Positions 1-6,865 are shown, numbered from the stretch's first letter. The stretch: 8,543 nucleotides of DNA from Solirubrobacterales bacterium 70-9 (GCA_001898095.1 MKSH01000057.1:2977-11519), one strand, 5' to 3'. Notes: generated by a model from the letters alone, not told the origin. Translations and numbers: made by a program.

Positions 1-684
1 CAGCGTCAGCGATTCGCCCTTTTTCCAGTTGGCGAACTCGAACGGACCCGTGCCGACCGGATGTTCTTCGAACTGTTTTTCCGACTCGCCACCCCAGTCC
101 TTCGGCACCACGCCGAAGCCCCAGCGGGAGAGCAGCGCCGGCATTTCGGGAGTCGGTTTCTGGGTGGTGAGGACCACCGTGGTGGGAGACGGCGCTTCCG
201 GCTTCCCCCACCCTTCGACGATGCCCGCCAGGGTTTCGACTTCCTCGCTGCGTTCGAGCGACCACTTGACGTCGGCGGAGGTCATCGGCTTGCCGGTCGA
301 GAACTCGACACCTTGTTTCAGCTGCATCGTCCAGACGGTGTCGTTCTTGGTCGCCTTATAGCTTTCGAGCAGCCAGGGAACCACCTTGCCTTCGTAGTTT
401 TCTTTGAACAGCGTCTCGAAGATCTGCGACTCGGCGTTCACGTCTTCGAGGGTGAAGGCCGTGGACGGGGTCAGGCCGAGGAATTCTTCGCCCAGCGACA
501 GCGAGAGCGTCCCGCCCTGCTGTGGTTCGCCCGACGATTCCTTGCCGGCCGAGGTACCCGCGGCAGGCGAGGTCGCGCCGCCGCCGCTCGACGTACTGCC
601 GCCGCCACATCCGGCGACCATCACGGCGATCGACAACAACAGCACCAACAGTGAAGCAACCTTTGCGCTCCGCACTCGACTCAC
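1..684 (-). CDS. Family-5 ABC transporter solute-binding lipoprotein (DppA/OppA type), C-terminus beyond the window
   Basis: Extracellular, membrane-anchored receptor that would capture a peptide, opine or other small solute for a Dpp/Opp-type importer. 228 codons read in frame from a GTG at 684 to the window edge, against a usual family length of about 500-600, so more than half is missing. Residues 1-25 form a lipoprotein signal peptide: basic start (R3, R5, K8), hydrophobic core LLVLLLSIAVMV, and lipobox VAGC with the lipidated Cys at 26. A Gly/Ser/Thr-rich tether (27-57) leads into the mature domain at GGTLSLSLGEEF. Family-5 landmarks are VVPWLLES (about 101-108), QGVEF, MTSADVKWSLER (134-145) and PVGTGPFEF (209-217). 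The start is fixed by AAGGAG six bases upstream and by the signal peptide. It follows the hydrolase gene after 111 bases and may be partly independently expressed. It appears somewhat less GC-rich than its neighbours (line 361-420 is about half AT). The substrate is not predictable from this portion. Confidence 0.93.
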   Translation of the reverse strand, partial: MSRVRSAKVASLLVLLLSIAVMVAGCGGGSTSSGGGATSPAAGTSAGKESSGEPQQGGTLSLSLGEEFLGLTPSTAFTLEDVNAESQIFETLFKENYEGKVVPWLLESYKATKNDTVWTMQLKQGVEFSTGKPMTSADVKWSLERSEEVETLAGIVEGWGKPEAPSPTTVVLTTQKPTPEMPALLSRWGFGVVPKDWGGESEKQFEEHPVGTGPFEFANWKKGESLTL

Positions 685-690
685 GGCGTT

Positions 691-696
691 CTCCTT
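691..696 (-). promoter_or_regulatory. Ribosome binding site of the solute-binding lipoprotein gene
   Basis: The minus strand reads AAGGAG, six bases before the GTG at 684. This is the strongest Shine-Dalgarno match in the window. It decides the GTG start, which also places a complete lipoprotein signal peptide at the N-terminus. Confidence 0.8.
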
Positions 697-710
697 CCTC
701 GATTCCCCGT

Positions 711-733
711 GGTCGTGATCGTCGTCGATGACC
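711..733 (-). repeat. Small inverted repeat in the leader of the solute-binding protein gene
   Basis: On the minus strand GGTCATCG is followed by a four-base loop and then CGAT-cac-GACC. This gives eight potential base pairs interrupted by a three-base bulge. It lies 27-49 bases upstream of the GTG start, in the only long intergenic gap. It could be an operator half-site pair or a leader hairpin, or chance in GC-rich DNA. There is no U-tract, so it is not a convincing terminator. Confidence 0.25.
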
Positions 734-795
734 TGGTGAGTGCGGGAGACGCAAAGCGGGCTTATTGACTCGCCGTTACTGGACGGAATGTAAAT

Positions 796-1914
796 TCACC
801 ATGTGTTCTTCAAGAGTGCTGCCGGGTTGTCGACGGTTACGCGTCGGATATCCGCCGCATCCCATCCCTTCTTCCTCATCAGCGGCAGGACGTTCTCCAG
901 GATGTGCGAATAACCCGGCCCTCCGTACTTGCGGAAGTAGGCCCGCATGCAGATGTCCTGGGCGATCACGAGCCGATCGCCGAACCCCTTCTCGCCCAGC
1001 TCCCCGAGCCAGTCGATGCGGGTCCCGTCATTCGGGCGATCGATGTCGCTCCACGGGTAGTAGCTGCTCTCCTGCCCGAAGAGGTCGAACTCCAGGTAGC
1101 AGCCCGTCCGCGCCAGCCGCTCGAGCTCACCGGGGCTGGTCAGGGTCCGGTCGAGATGGCACATCACCAGCCTGGCCGGGTCGACACCGGTCGCGAGGAT
1201 CCGGTCGACTCCGTCGAACAGGGACTCGGGGCTCCGCCCCGGATGGACCTGGAGCGCCGCCCCGGAGCTCATCTGCGCTTCGCAGGCGGCCTCGAGGACC
1301 TTCGCCTCGGTCGGATGGATCGGATCGCTGAGCCCGATCTCACCGATGATCCCGGCGCGGACGCCGGTGTCGCGAACCCCCTCCCGGAGGTCCTTGAGGA
1401 TGAGGTCGCGGATCGCCTCGCGGGGGACCTGATCGAGGCCGACCGGTTGGCAATAGAACCCGCAGCCCATGATCACCTTGATGCCGGAGGCACGCGAGAC
1501 CCGGCGCAGGCCCTCGGCGTCGCGGCCGAGGCCGATCGAGGTGGACTCGACCAGCGAAACGCCGCCTGCGAGCCGGTAATGGCCGAGCTCCTCGATCGCC
1601 TCGTCCTCGTCCCAGAGGCGCAGGTTGTCGACGTTCGTCACGTGGCGGCGGATCCAGTCGTAGTTGTCCGGCCGGATCGGCTCGTGCATGCGGCGCCGAA
1701 CCGTCGCCGGGAACTCGACGTCGAGCGCCGCCGGCCCGCTGCCCGCCGCGTACACCCCGCTCGTCATCTGGCTCGACCCGAGGACGCCGGAGAGATCCGC
1801 GAGCAGGTGCTCGTGCGTCTGCGTGTAGCCGAGCGCGGCCGGCTCGAGCGGCCCGAGCACGGTCATCACGGTCTCCGCGCGTCCGCCGGCCGCCGACTTC
1901 GGATCAGACTGCAC
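796..1914 (-). CDS. Phosphotriesterase-family metal-dependent hydrolase
   Basis: Probable cytoplasmic binuclear metallohydrolase of the amidohydrolase superfamily (phosphotriesterase family, PF02126). Members include organophosphate hydrolases, lactonases and the amide-cleaving mammalian PTER. All expected metal ligands are visible in the 372 residues: H34 and H36 in TQTHEHLLAD, E192 in AGIIGEIGLSDP, H224 in LQVHPGR, H253 in MCHLDR and D320 in IAQDICMR. The bridging position is Glu, as in E. coli PHP, rather than the carboxylated Lys of true phosphotriesterases, which argues against organophosphatase activity. The C-terminal GGPGYSHILENVLPLM segment is typical of the family, and length is normal. 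The GTG start at 1914 overlaps the preceding dehydrogenase by 11 bases and keeps residues before the conserved TVLGPLEP. An ATG at 1866 (residue 17) with GGAG six bases upstream is a serious alternative. No signal peptide is seen. The context suggests hydrolysis of an ester, lactone or amide intermediate; the substrate is unknown. Confidence 0.93.
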   Translation of the reverse strand: MQSDPKSAAGGRAETVMTVLGPLEPAALGYTQTHEHLLADLSGVLGSSQMTSGVYAAGSGPAALDVEFPATVRRRMHEPIRPDNYDWIRRHVTNVDNLRLWDEDEAIEELGHYRLAGGVSLVESTSIGLGRDAEGLRRVSRASGIKVIMGCGFYCQPVGLDQVPREAIRDLILKDLREGVRDTGVRAGIIGEIGLSDPIHPTEAKVLEAACEAQMSSGAALQVHPGRSPESLFDGVDRILATGVDPARLVMCHLDRTLTSPGELERLARTGCYLEFDLFGQESSYYPWSDIDRPNDGTRIDWLGELGEKGFGDRLVIAQDICMRAYFRKYGGPGYSHILENVLPLMRKKGWDAADIRRVTVDNPAALLKNTW

Positions 1915-2632
1915 GACACCCCCCGTCGACGGGGATCACGGCGCCGGTGACGTAGCTGGAGCGGTCGCCGGCCAGGAAGGTGACGACCTCGGCGATCTCG
2001 GCGGTCGCGCCAGTTCGTTTCAGTGGCGTCACCTTCCCGAACTCATCCAATTCCTCGGGATACTCGGTCAGATTCTTCGCGCTTCTGATCGGGCCGGGCG
2101 CCACCGCGTTCACACGGACCCCGCTGCCGCCCAGTTCGGCGGCCCAGGTCTTGGTCAGCGACTCGAGCGCGGCTTTCGAGGCCGCGTAGCTGCCCATCCC
2201 AGGGGTGCCGCGGCCGGCGACCAGCGAGCTGATGTTGATCACGGAGCCCGATTCCCGTGACGCCATCCCGGGGACGAGCCCGGCGGTCAGGGCGTAGGGC
2301 GCCCGGACGTTGGTGAGGTGAACCTCGTCGAGGCCGGAGAGATTGCTGTCGACGACGTTGCCGCGGCCGATCGCGGTGGCGTTGTTGACCAGGATGTCGA
2401 TCTCGCCGGCAGCTTCGATCAGGCGGTCGACCGCTTCCGGCTCGGTCAGATCGGCAAGGACGAACGTCGCCCGATCGCCGAGCGCGTCGGCCGCCTCGGC
2501 GCCGCGCGCAGGGTCGCGGCCCGTGATCAGCACCACCGCTCCTTCGGCGATGAACTGACGGGCGATCTCGTGGCCGATCCCACCGAGCGCGCCCGCACCG
2601 GTGATCAGCGCCCGCTTGTCCTTCAGCTGCAT
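1904..2632 (-). CDS. Short-chain dehydrogenase/reductase (SDR), FabG-like, third of three
   Basis: Classical SDR oxidoreductase of 242 residues, cytoplasmic, expected to interconvert an alcohol and a carbonyl using NAD(P). The cofactor motif is TGAGALGGIG (11-20), two residues longer than the usual TGxxxGIG. R39 directly after the second strand (LITGR) suggests NADPH preference. D61, NNAT (83-86), N108, S136, Y149 and K153 (YAASK) give a complete Asn-Ser-Tyr-Lys tetrad. The C-terminus IPVDGG is standard. The frame is open upstream to 2722, but the family begins at MQLKDKRALITG, and the ATG at 2632 is preceded by GGTGAG, so the shorter start is chosen. That start overlaps the EthD gene stop by 10 bases (translational coupling), and its own stop overlaps the next gene. 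Being wedged between an EthD gene and a hydrolase implies a catabolic step rather than fatty acid synthesis. The substrate is unknown. Confidence 0.94.
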   Translation of the reverse strand: MQLKDKRALITGAGALGGIGHEIARQFIAEGAVVLITGRDPARGAEAADALGDRATFVLADLTEPEAVDRLIEAAGEIDILVNNATAIGRGNVVDSNLSGLDEVHLTNVRAPYALTAGLVPGMASRESGSVINISSLVAGRGTPGMGSYAASKAALESLTKTWAAELGGSGVRVNAVAPGPIRSAKNLTEYPEELDEFGKVTPLKRTGATAEIAEVVTFLAGDRSSYVTGAVIPVDGGCRAV

Positions 2633-3045
2633 GCGCTCACCCCACGCTCGTAGGTGGTCGCGAGCGTCGACGAGGAGAGGTCGGTCTCGTGTTCGACCTC
2701 GATCGTGATTTTCGTCTGCCACCCCTCCGACGCGGCGTCGAAGAGCCGCCGCTCGTCGGCGGCCGCCTCACGCCAGAATTCCTCGTCCTCCTCACCGCCA
2801 CGTGCGTGCGCGGCCTCGAAGGCCTCCCGCGACTCGAACCACAGCTCCATCACCACGTCGAAGTCGACCTTGCCCGGGCCGGTGGACCCGGCGGGATCCT
2901 TCCCCTCCTCCGGATAGCGGCGGAAGTACCTCACCACCCCGTCGAAGTGCCCGACCAGCTTCGAGTGCTTCGTCTCGTAGTAGTCGACGAATTCCTCCCG
3001 CGTCATCGCGGGGTTACGGCGAAGCAACCAGACCGTCTTGTACAT
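2623..3045 (-). CDS. EthD-domain protein (dimeric alpha+beta barrel)
   Basis: Small cytoplasmic protein of 140 residues of the EthD family (PF07110). These ferredoxin-like folds usually dimerise; some members are accessory proteins of degradative operons and others catalyse decarboxylation or similar steps. The N-terminus MYKTVWLLRRNPAMTREEF, then DYYETKH with the characteristic His at 27, and the central strand DFDVVMELWFES (61-72) are diagnostic. The highly acidic helical segment GEEDEEFWREAAADE (84-98) precedes a closing strand near 111-118. The tail from about 120 to 140 looks non-conserved and overlaps the next gene. The ATG at 3045 is backed by AGAGAGG six bases upstream and by the family N-terminus, although it lies 32 bases inside the end of the dimethylformamidase-like gene. 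Its size is close to that of the small subunit of dimethylformamidase, but I see no sequence reason to equate them. The biochemical role is unknown. Confidence 0.9.
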   Translation of the reverse strand: MYKTVWLLRRNPAMTREEFVDYYETKHSKLVGHFDGVVRYFRRYPEEGKDPAGSTGPGKVDFDVVMELWFESREAFEAAHARGGEEDEEFWREAAADERRLFDAASEGWQTKITIEVEHETDLSSSTLATTYERGVSACS

Positions 3046-5233
3046 CGGGATCCTCTCTGTTGGTTCTCGTCAAGAAGGCCTGGAGGACGTTCTCGGTGAT
3101 CCGCGAGACGCCGTTGTCGTAGCCGTCGTGGGACAAGCTGGCGCACCAGGTGATCGCCCCCGCGGCGAACACCGCGCCGCCGTTCGCTGTGTCGGTGTAG
3201 GTGATGTCGGACCTGACGTCGGCGTTCTCGCTCCCGCCGAGCCCGGGCCCGGTGACGAGGATGTCCTCGCAGACCAGCTGGTACTCGTCGCCGTGCCCGG
3301 TCGAGGAGGCGAGCACCACGGTGTGCCGTGGGGTGCCGAAGCGGCGATCGGCGCGGTCGATCTCGTCCCCCGCCGCTCCGTCCATGATCAGGCCGTACGC
3401 CCCGAAGGGGTCCTCGTCGACTCCCTCGAAGATCACCTCCGCGATCTCGCTCGCGTGGTCGGTGCGGCGGTAGCCGGGCGAGGGCGGCGCGACCCCCTCG
3501 GCGGCAAAGCCGATCCCGACCAGAGCGTTCGGGCTGCGCCCGCGATACCGCCAGAGTCCGCCGCGCTCGCCGGTGGTGCTGTGGTGGTACTCACCCGGCT
3601 GCGACTCCCAGACCCGGGTCCCGGCGTACCCCCGTCGCACCTCGATCACGTGCGGTGCATCGCCCGCGACGCTGGTCACCCAGTAGAACCCGTTGCCGCC
3701 GAGGTACATCAGCCGCCCACCCGAGTCGAGGTAGGCGCGCAGCGCGTCGAGCATCGCGCCGCTCCAGTACTCGGGGTGGGAGCCGGTGATCACCACCCGG
3801 TAGCCCTGGAGCAGCCCGAGGCCCTCGTCGTGCAGGTCGCCGTCGGTGATGACGTCGTGCCGATGGCCCTTCTCGGTCAACCAGTCGATCAGGTGGAGGT
3901 CCGCGCCCAGGCCCCGCGGCGCGCCCGTCGACCACATCCGGTAGTCGGGCCTGATGTTCAGCATCGGTCGCCGGGCGCCGGCGTAGCAGCATCCCGATCC
4001 GTCGCCGTGGATGTCGTAGAGCGAGATCCCGAACTCGGGGAACTCCGCCCACTCCGCCTCGCGTGGATCCGACTTGTCTCCCGCGAGTCCCTTCATCTCC
4101 TCGAACCCCTCCTTGGTCCGGCGGACGCGCTCGTTCGCGTACGCCAGGTAGGTGAACGTCGGCATCAGCACCCCGATCTCGGCGGTCGGCGCGCCGCGCC
4201 GCGGCCGCACGAAGAACGGGATGTGATCCTCCGCCCCGCCCGCCCGCAGCCAGGCTGCGTAGACCCCGCTCGGGAGGTCCCCCGGGACCGCCCAGGAGAA
4301 GCTCGGAGACCAACGCGCGTCGACCAGGTCGTCGGCGTGGAAGTGGACGGCACGGAACTCGCCGGGGGCATGGCGCCAGTCCTGCTCCCCCTTCCAGGTG
4401 TGATCGGTCATCACCGATGCCGGTCGGTTGACCAAGGTCCCGGCGGGGCTGCGACCGGTCCGGTCGGTGAACTCGGACCCGCCCGGATGAGAGCAGAGGT
4501 CCCAGGCGCCGACCAGCGCGTCCCCGGCTACGTCGAGGCCGGAGGAGGCCTCGGCGAGCTCCCGTCGCTCGGCCTCCGCGAGGACCCGGCGGTACAAGCG
4601 GGGCTCGGCGATCTTGCCTTCGTAGAAGCTCTCGGCCGCGGAGCCGTCGACGGTCGGCGCCGCGGCCACCAGCAGCCGACGCTCGCCGGCCGGCGGCGCG
4701 CTCGCGAACCGCCCGGACCGCACACGGTCGAAGGCCGGCCAAAAGACACTCCTGGCTTCGACCTCGGCCGAGCCGTCGGCGTCGATCCCGGCGTAGACGA
4801 AGTACCAGGTCCCGTCCTTGAGATCCGCGCCCAGGGCGATCTCCTCCCCCGCGGAGAGACAAAGGCGCCCTTCGCGGATCGCCAAGACGATCCCCCCGCC
4901 CGTCCCTCCGCCAAGGGCCATCACGCACTGTGGCCCACCCCGACCGACCGCCGTCGGGCAGATCCAGGCGCTGAAGCCGAACGCGTCACGCGGGACCAGG
5001 ACACCGTCCACGCGCCCGTAGGAGCCGGGCCGGGTCTCCTGCATCCCGCCCGCGTAGGTCCCGTCGATCGCGCTCCGCAGCTCCCGCTGCTTGAAGCCGG
5101 GCCCGGCCGGGTTCCGGTCGCCGTGGATCAGCCGGACCAATGACGCCTCGTACGTCCCGACGGAACTGCTGACCATGAAGGCGATCTCGCCGCCTGGTTC
5201 GACGCTGAGCGCGTCGGTGTATCCGGTCAGCAT
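3014..5233 (-). CDS. N,N-dimethylformamidase large (beta) subunit-like amidohydrolase
   Basis: Homologue (739 residues) of the large subunit of N,N-dimethylformamidase, an iron enzyme hydrolysing an amide to amine plus acid; cytoplasmic, no signal peptide. Order: N-terminal segment ITGYxD-like (LTGYTDALSVEPG), LIHGDRNPAGPGFK (35-48), a concanavalin/LamG-like beta region (about 75-230), then the DMFA2_C-type domain from about 350. Landmarks are TYLAYANER, SLYDIHGDGSG, RPMLNIRPDYRMW, DVITDGDLHDEG, TGSHPEYW, GGNGFYWVTS and YHHSTTGERGGLWR. Y365, Y406 and E488 fall at spacings of 41 and 82, against 41 and 81 for the published Paracoccus iron ligands Tyr399, Tyr440, Glu521 (from memory). H486, N514 and E624 also align with reported active-site His519, Asn547 and Glu657. 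ATG at 5233 is chosen over the adjacent TTG at 5236; AGGGGA lies eight bases upstream. Gap to the preceding gene is 16 bases. No dimethylformamidase small subunit is recognisable nearby. The true substrate is probably a larger amide, which is inference. Confidence 0.9.
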   Translation of the reverse strand: MLTGYTDALSVEPGGEIAFMVSSSVGTYEASLVRLIHGDRNPAGPGFKQRELRSAIDGTYAGGMQETRPGSYGRVDGVLVPRDAFGFSAWICPTAVGRGGPQCVMALGGGTGGGIVLAIREGRLCLSAGEEIALGADLKDGTWYFVYAGIDADGSAEVEARSVFWPAFDRVRSGRFASAPPAGERRLLVAAAPTVDGSAAESFYEGKIAEPRLYRRVLAEAERRELAEASSGLDVAGDALVGAWDLCSHPGGSEFTDRTGRSPAGTLVNRPASVMTDHTWKGEQDWRHAPGEFRAVHFHADDLVDARWSPSFSWAVPGDLPSGVYAAWLRAGGAEDHIPFFVRPRRGAPTAEIGVLMPTFTYLAYANERVRRTKEGFEEMKGLAGDKSDPREAEWAEFPEFGISLYDIHGDGSGCCYAGARRPMLNIRPDYRMWSTGAPRGLGADLHLIDWLTEKGHRHDVITDGDLHDEGLGLLQGYRVVITGSHPEYWSGAMLDALRAYLDSGGRLMYLGGNGFYWVTSVAGDAPHVIEVRRGYAGTRVWESQPGEYHHSTTGERGGLWRYRGRSPNALVGIGFAAEGVAPPSPGYRRTDHASEIAEVIFEGVDEDPFGAYGLIMDGAAGDEIDRADRRFGTPRHTVVLASSTGHGDEYQLVCEDILVTGPGLGGSENADVRSDITYTDTANGGAVFAAGAITWCASLSHDGYDNGVSRITENVLQAFLTRTNREDPDVQDGLVASP
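3052..3058 (-). promoter_or_regulatory. Ribosome binding site of the EthD gene inside the preceding gene
   Basis: The minus strand reads AGAGAGG, six bases before the ATG at 3045, and lies within the last codons of the dimethylformamidase-like gene. It supports translation starting inside the upstream gene, which creates the 32-base overlap. Confidence 0.65.
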
Positions 5234-5249
5234 CAACGCCGTCCCCTGC

Positions 5250-6080
5250 TCACGCGTACATCCCTCCGGGCATGCCGCCGCTGACGTTCAGCACCTGGCC
5301 GTGCACGTAGTCGGCGAATCGCGAGGCGAGGAAGAGTGCCGGGCCGGCGGCCTCCCGCGGGGTGGCCGGTCGGCCGAGCGGGATGACCGCCGTCGCCACT
5401 CCCCGCTGCTCCGGCGGGATGCCGAGCGCGATCCTCGCCCCGGTCGGCGAGGTGATCTCCCCCGCCTCTCCCATGGCGGCGGTTAGCCGGGTCTCGACGT
5501 AGCCGAAGGCGAGCGCGTTGACGTTGATCTTGAACTGGCCCCACTCCTTGGCCAGCGTCTTGGTGAGGCCGATCAGCGCCGCCTTGCCGGCCGCGTAGTT
5601 GACCATCCCGGGATTGCCCATCATCCCGGTGGTCGAGGAGACGTTGATCAGCTTGCGGAAGACCTCGGTTCCCTCCTCGCGCTCGCGCCTCGCCTGCGCC
5701 CGCCAGCGGGGGGCGAGCGCCCGCGCCACCCGGAACGGGACCACGGTATGGATGTCGAGCATCGCCTGGAACTGGGCGTCGGTCATCTTGTGGGCGATCC
5801 CGTCCCACGGGTAGCCGGTGTTGTTGACGACGATGTCGACGTCGCCGAAGGCGTCGACGGCGGTGGCGACCAGTTCCTCGGCGGCGCCCGCCCTGGTCAG
5901 ATCGGCGGCAAAGACAGCGGTCTCACCCCCGATCTCGGTCGCCGTGTGTGCGGCGGCCTCGGCGTCCAGGCCGCTGATCAGCACCTTCGCCCCCTCGGCC
6001 GCGAAGAGCTCGGCGGTCGCCCGCCCGATCCCCCGCGCCGAGCCGGTGACGATCGCCACCTTGCGCTCCAGAAGGCCCAT
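5250..6080 (-). CDS. Short-chain dehydrogenase/reductase (SDR), FabG-like, with His at the tetrad Asn position
   Basis: Cytoplasmic NAD(P)-dependent oxidoreductase of 276 residues, classical SDR fold. Visible motifs: TGSARGIG (12-19) for cofactor binding, D60 for adenine contact, NNTG (86-89) in place of NNAG, S149 in INVSS, and Y162/K166 in NYAAGK. The position normally held by the tetrad Asn is H111 (MLDIHTVVPF), so the proton-relay residue is changed; some SDR subgroups have this. There is a charged insertion RAQARREREEGTEVF (127-141) and a longer stretch (about 203-233) before the substrate-loop end, making it longer than typical FabG (about 245). It ends LNVSGGMPGGMYA. The ATG at 6080 follows the previous SDR stop by 16 bases with only a weak GGTGG-like ribosome site. 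It lies directly upstream of the dimethylformamidase-like gene, so the two probably share a pathway. Annotation as 3-oxoacyl-ACP reductase would be by homology only. Confidence 0.93.
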   Translation of the reverse strand: MGLLERKVAIVTGSARGIGRATAELFAAEGAKVLISGLDAEAAAHTATEIGGETAVFAADLTRAGAAEELVATAVDAFGDVDIVVNNTGYPWDGIAHKMTDAQFQAMLDIHTVVPFRVARALAPRWRAQARREREEGTEVFRKLINVSSTTGMMGNPGMVNYAAGKAALIGLTKTLAKEWGQFKINVNALAFGYVETRLTAAMGEAGEITSPTGARIALGIPPEQRGVATAVIPLGRPATPREAAGPALFLASRFADYVHGQVLNVSGGMPGGMYA

Positions 6081-6096
6081 CAGCCGACCACCGTCC

Positions 6097-6855
6097 CTAG
6101 GCGGGCCCGATGCGCAGGGCGCCGTCGAGGCGGATGGTCTCGCCGTTCAGCATCGGGTTGACGACGATCTGCTCGACCAACGCCGCGAACTCGTCCGGGG
6201 TCCCGGGGCGGCGCGGGTAGGGGACGCTGCGGGCCAGCGAGTCGCGCGCCTCCGCAGGCAGGCCCGCCACCATCGGCGTGTCGAAGACGCCCGGGGCGAC
6301 GGTGACGACGCGCACCGCGTGCCGGGCCAGCTCCCTGGCGCTCGGCAGCGTCAACCCGACGATCCCCGCCTTCGAGGCCGAGTAGGCGACCATCCCGGCC
6401 GGACCGTCGAAGGCCGTGATCGAGGCGCTGTTGACGCAGACGCCGCGCTCGCCGTCGGCGGTGGGCTCGGCCGCAGCCATCGCCGCCGCCGCACAGCGCA
6501 GGACGTTGATCGTGCCCAGAAGGTTGATCTCGATCACCCGGGCGAAGGACTCGAGCGGGGTCGGGCCCGCTCTGCCGATCAGGTTGTTCGGAGTGCCCAC
6601 GCCGGCGGTGTTGACTGCGATCCGCAGGGCGCCCTGCCCCGTCGCAGCGGCGACCGCCGCCTCGATCGAGGCCGGGTCGCAGACGTCCGCCGTGACCCAG
6701 GTGCCGCCGATCTCGGCCGCCACCGCGGCGGCCCGATCCGCCGCCCGATCGGCGACCAGCACCGTGGCCCCGGCGGCGGCGAACTTGCGCGCCGTCGCCT
6801 CGCCGAGCCCCGAGGCCCCGCCGAAGACGATGGCGGCCGAACCGTCGATCCGCAC
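6097..6855 (-). CDS. SDR similar to type-2 3-hydroxyacyl-CoA dehydrogenase (HSD17B10-like)
   Basis: Cytoplasmic classical SDR of 252 residues, expected to oxidise a hydroxyl with NAD; relatives oxidise 3-hydroxyacyl-CoAs and steroids. The resemblance to the HSD17B10 group is specific: NTAGVG (82-87), ITAFDGPAGMVAYSASKAG (146-164), GIVGLTLPSARELA, VAPGVFDTPM, VPYPRRPGTPDEFA (211-224) and the C-terminal NPMLNGETIRLDGALRI (233-249). The cofactor motif is FGGASGLG (11-18), with Phe where Thr is usual. D36 after the second strand (VLVADR) points to NAD. D57, N111, S145, Y158 and K162 complete the active site. The start is a GTG at 6855, preceded by a GAGGG-type ribosome site, ten bases after the stop of the ATPase gene. 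In this operon it may oxidise a beta-hydroxyacyl-CoA or a hydroxylated degradation product; the actual substrate is not determinable. Confidence 0.94.
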   Translation of the reverse strand: MRIDGSAAIVFGGASGLGEATARKFAAAGATVLVADRAADRAAAVAAEIGGTWVTADVCDPASIEAAVAAATGQGALRIAVNTAGVGTPNNLIGRAGPTPLESFARVIEINLLGTINVLRCAAAAMAAAEPTADGERGVCVNSASITAFDGPAGMVAYSASKAGIVGLTLPSARELARHAVRVVTVAPGVFDTPMVAGLPAEARDSLARSVPYPRRPGTPDEFAALVEQIVVNPMLNGETIRLDGALRIGPA

Positions 6856-6865
6856 CCCGCCCTCG

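Noticed and set aside
61..654. Plus-strand open frames over the first 700 bases
   Set aside because: The minus strand here reads continuously as a signal peptide plus family-5 binding protein; the plus frames have no recognisable content.
773..786. CCGT/ACGG hairpin just after the phosphotriesterase-family gene as a terminator
   Set aside because: Only four base pairs with no following U-tract; not a credible terminator.
761..796. Possible promoter: TTTACA on the minus strand followed by an AT-rich CAATAA
   Set aside because: The spacing between the two elements is about 21 bases, too long for a standard sigma-70-type promoter, and there is no other support.
904..1950. 348-residue open frame on the plus strand opposite the phosphotriesterase-family gene
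   Set aside because: Low-complexity composition and no family features, while the minus-strand frame has every metal ligand of its family.
2633..2722. N-terminal extension of the third SDR by 30 residues
   Set aside because: It would overlap the EthD gene by 100 bases, and the SDR family starts directly at the residues encoded from 2632, where a ribosome-site-like sequence is present.
3591..4928. 445-residue minus-strand frame within the dimethylformamidase-like gene
   Set aside because: Extremely Arg/Gly-rich alternate-frame product inside a well-supported gene; not a plausible protein.
3038..5143. 701-residue open frame on the plus strand opposite the dimethylformamidase-like gene
   Set aside because: Its composition is Arg/Pro/Gly/Val-rich with no recognisable motif, and the opposite strand encodes a protein with many conserved family motifs. 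It is an antisense shadow caused by high GC.
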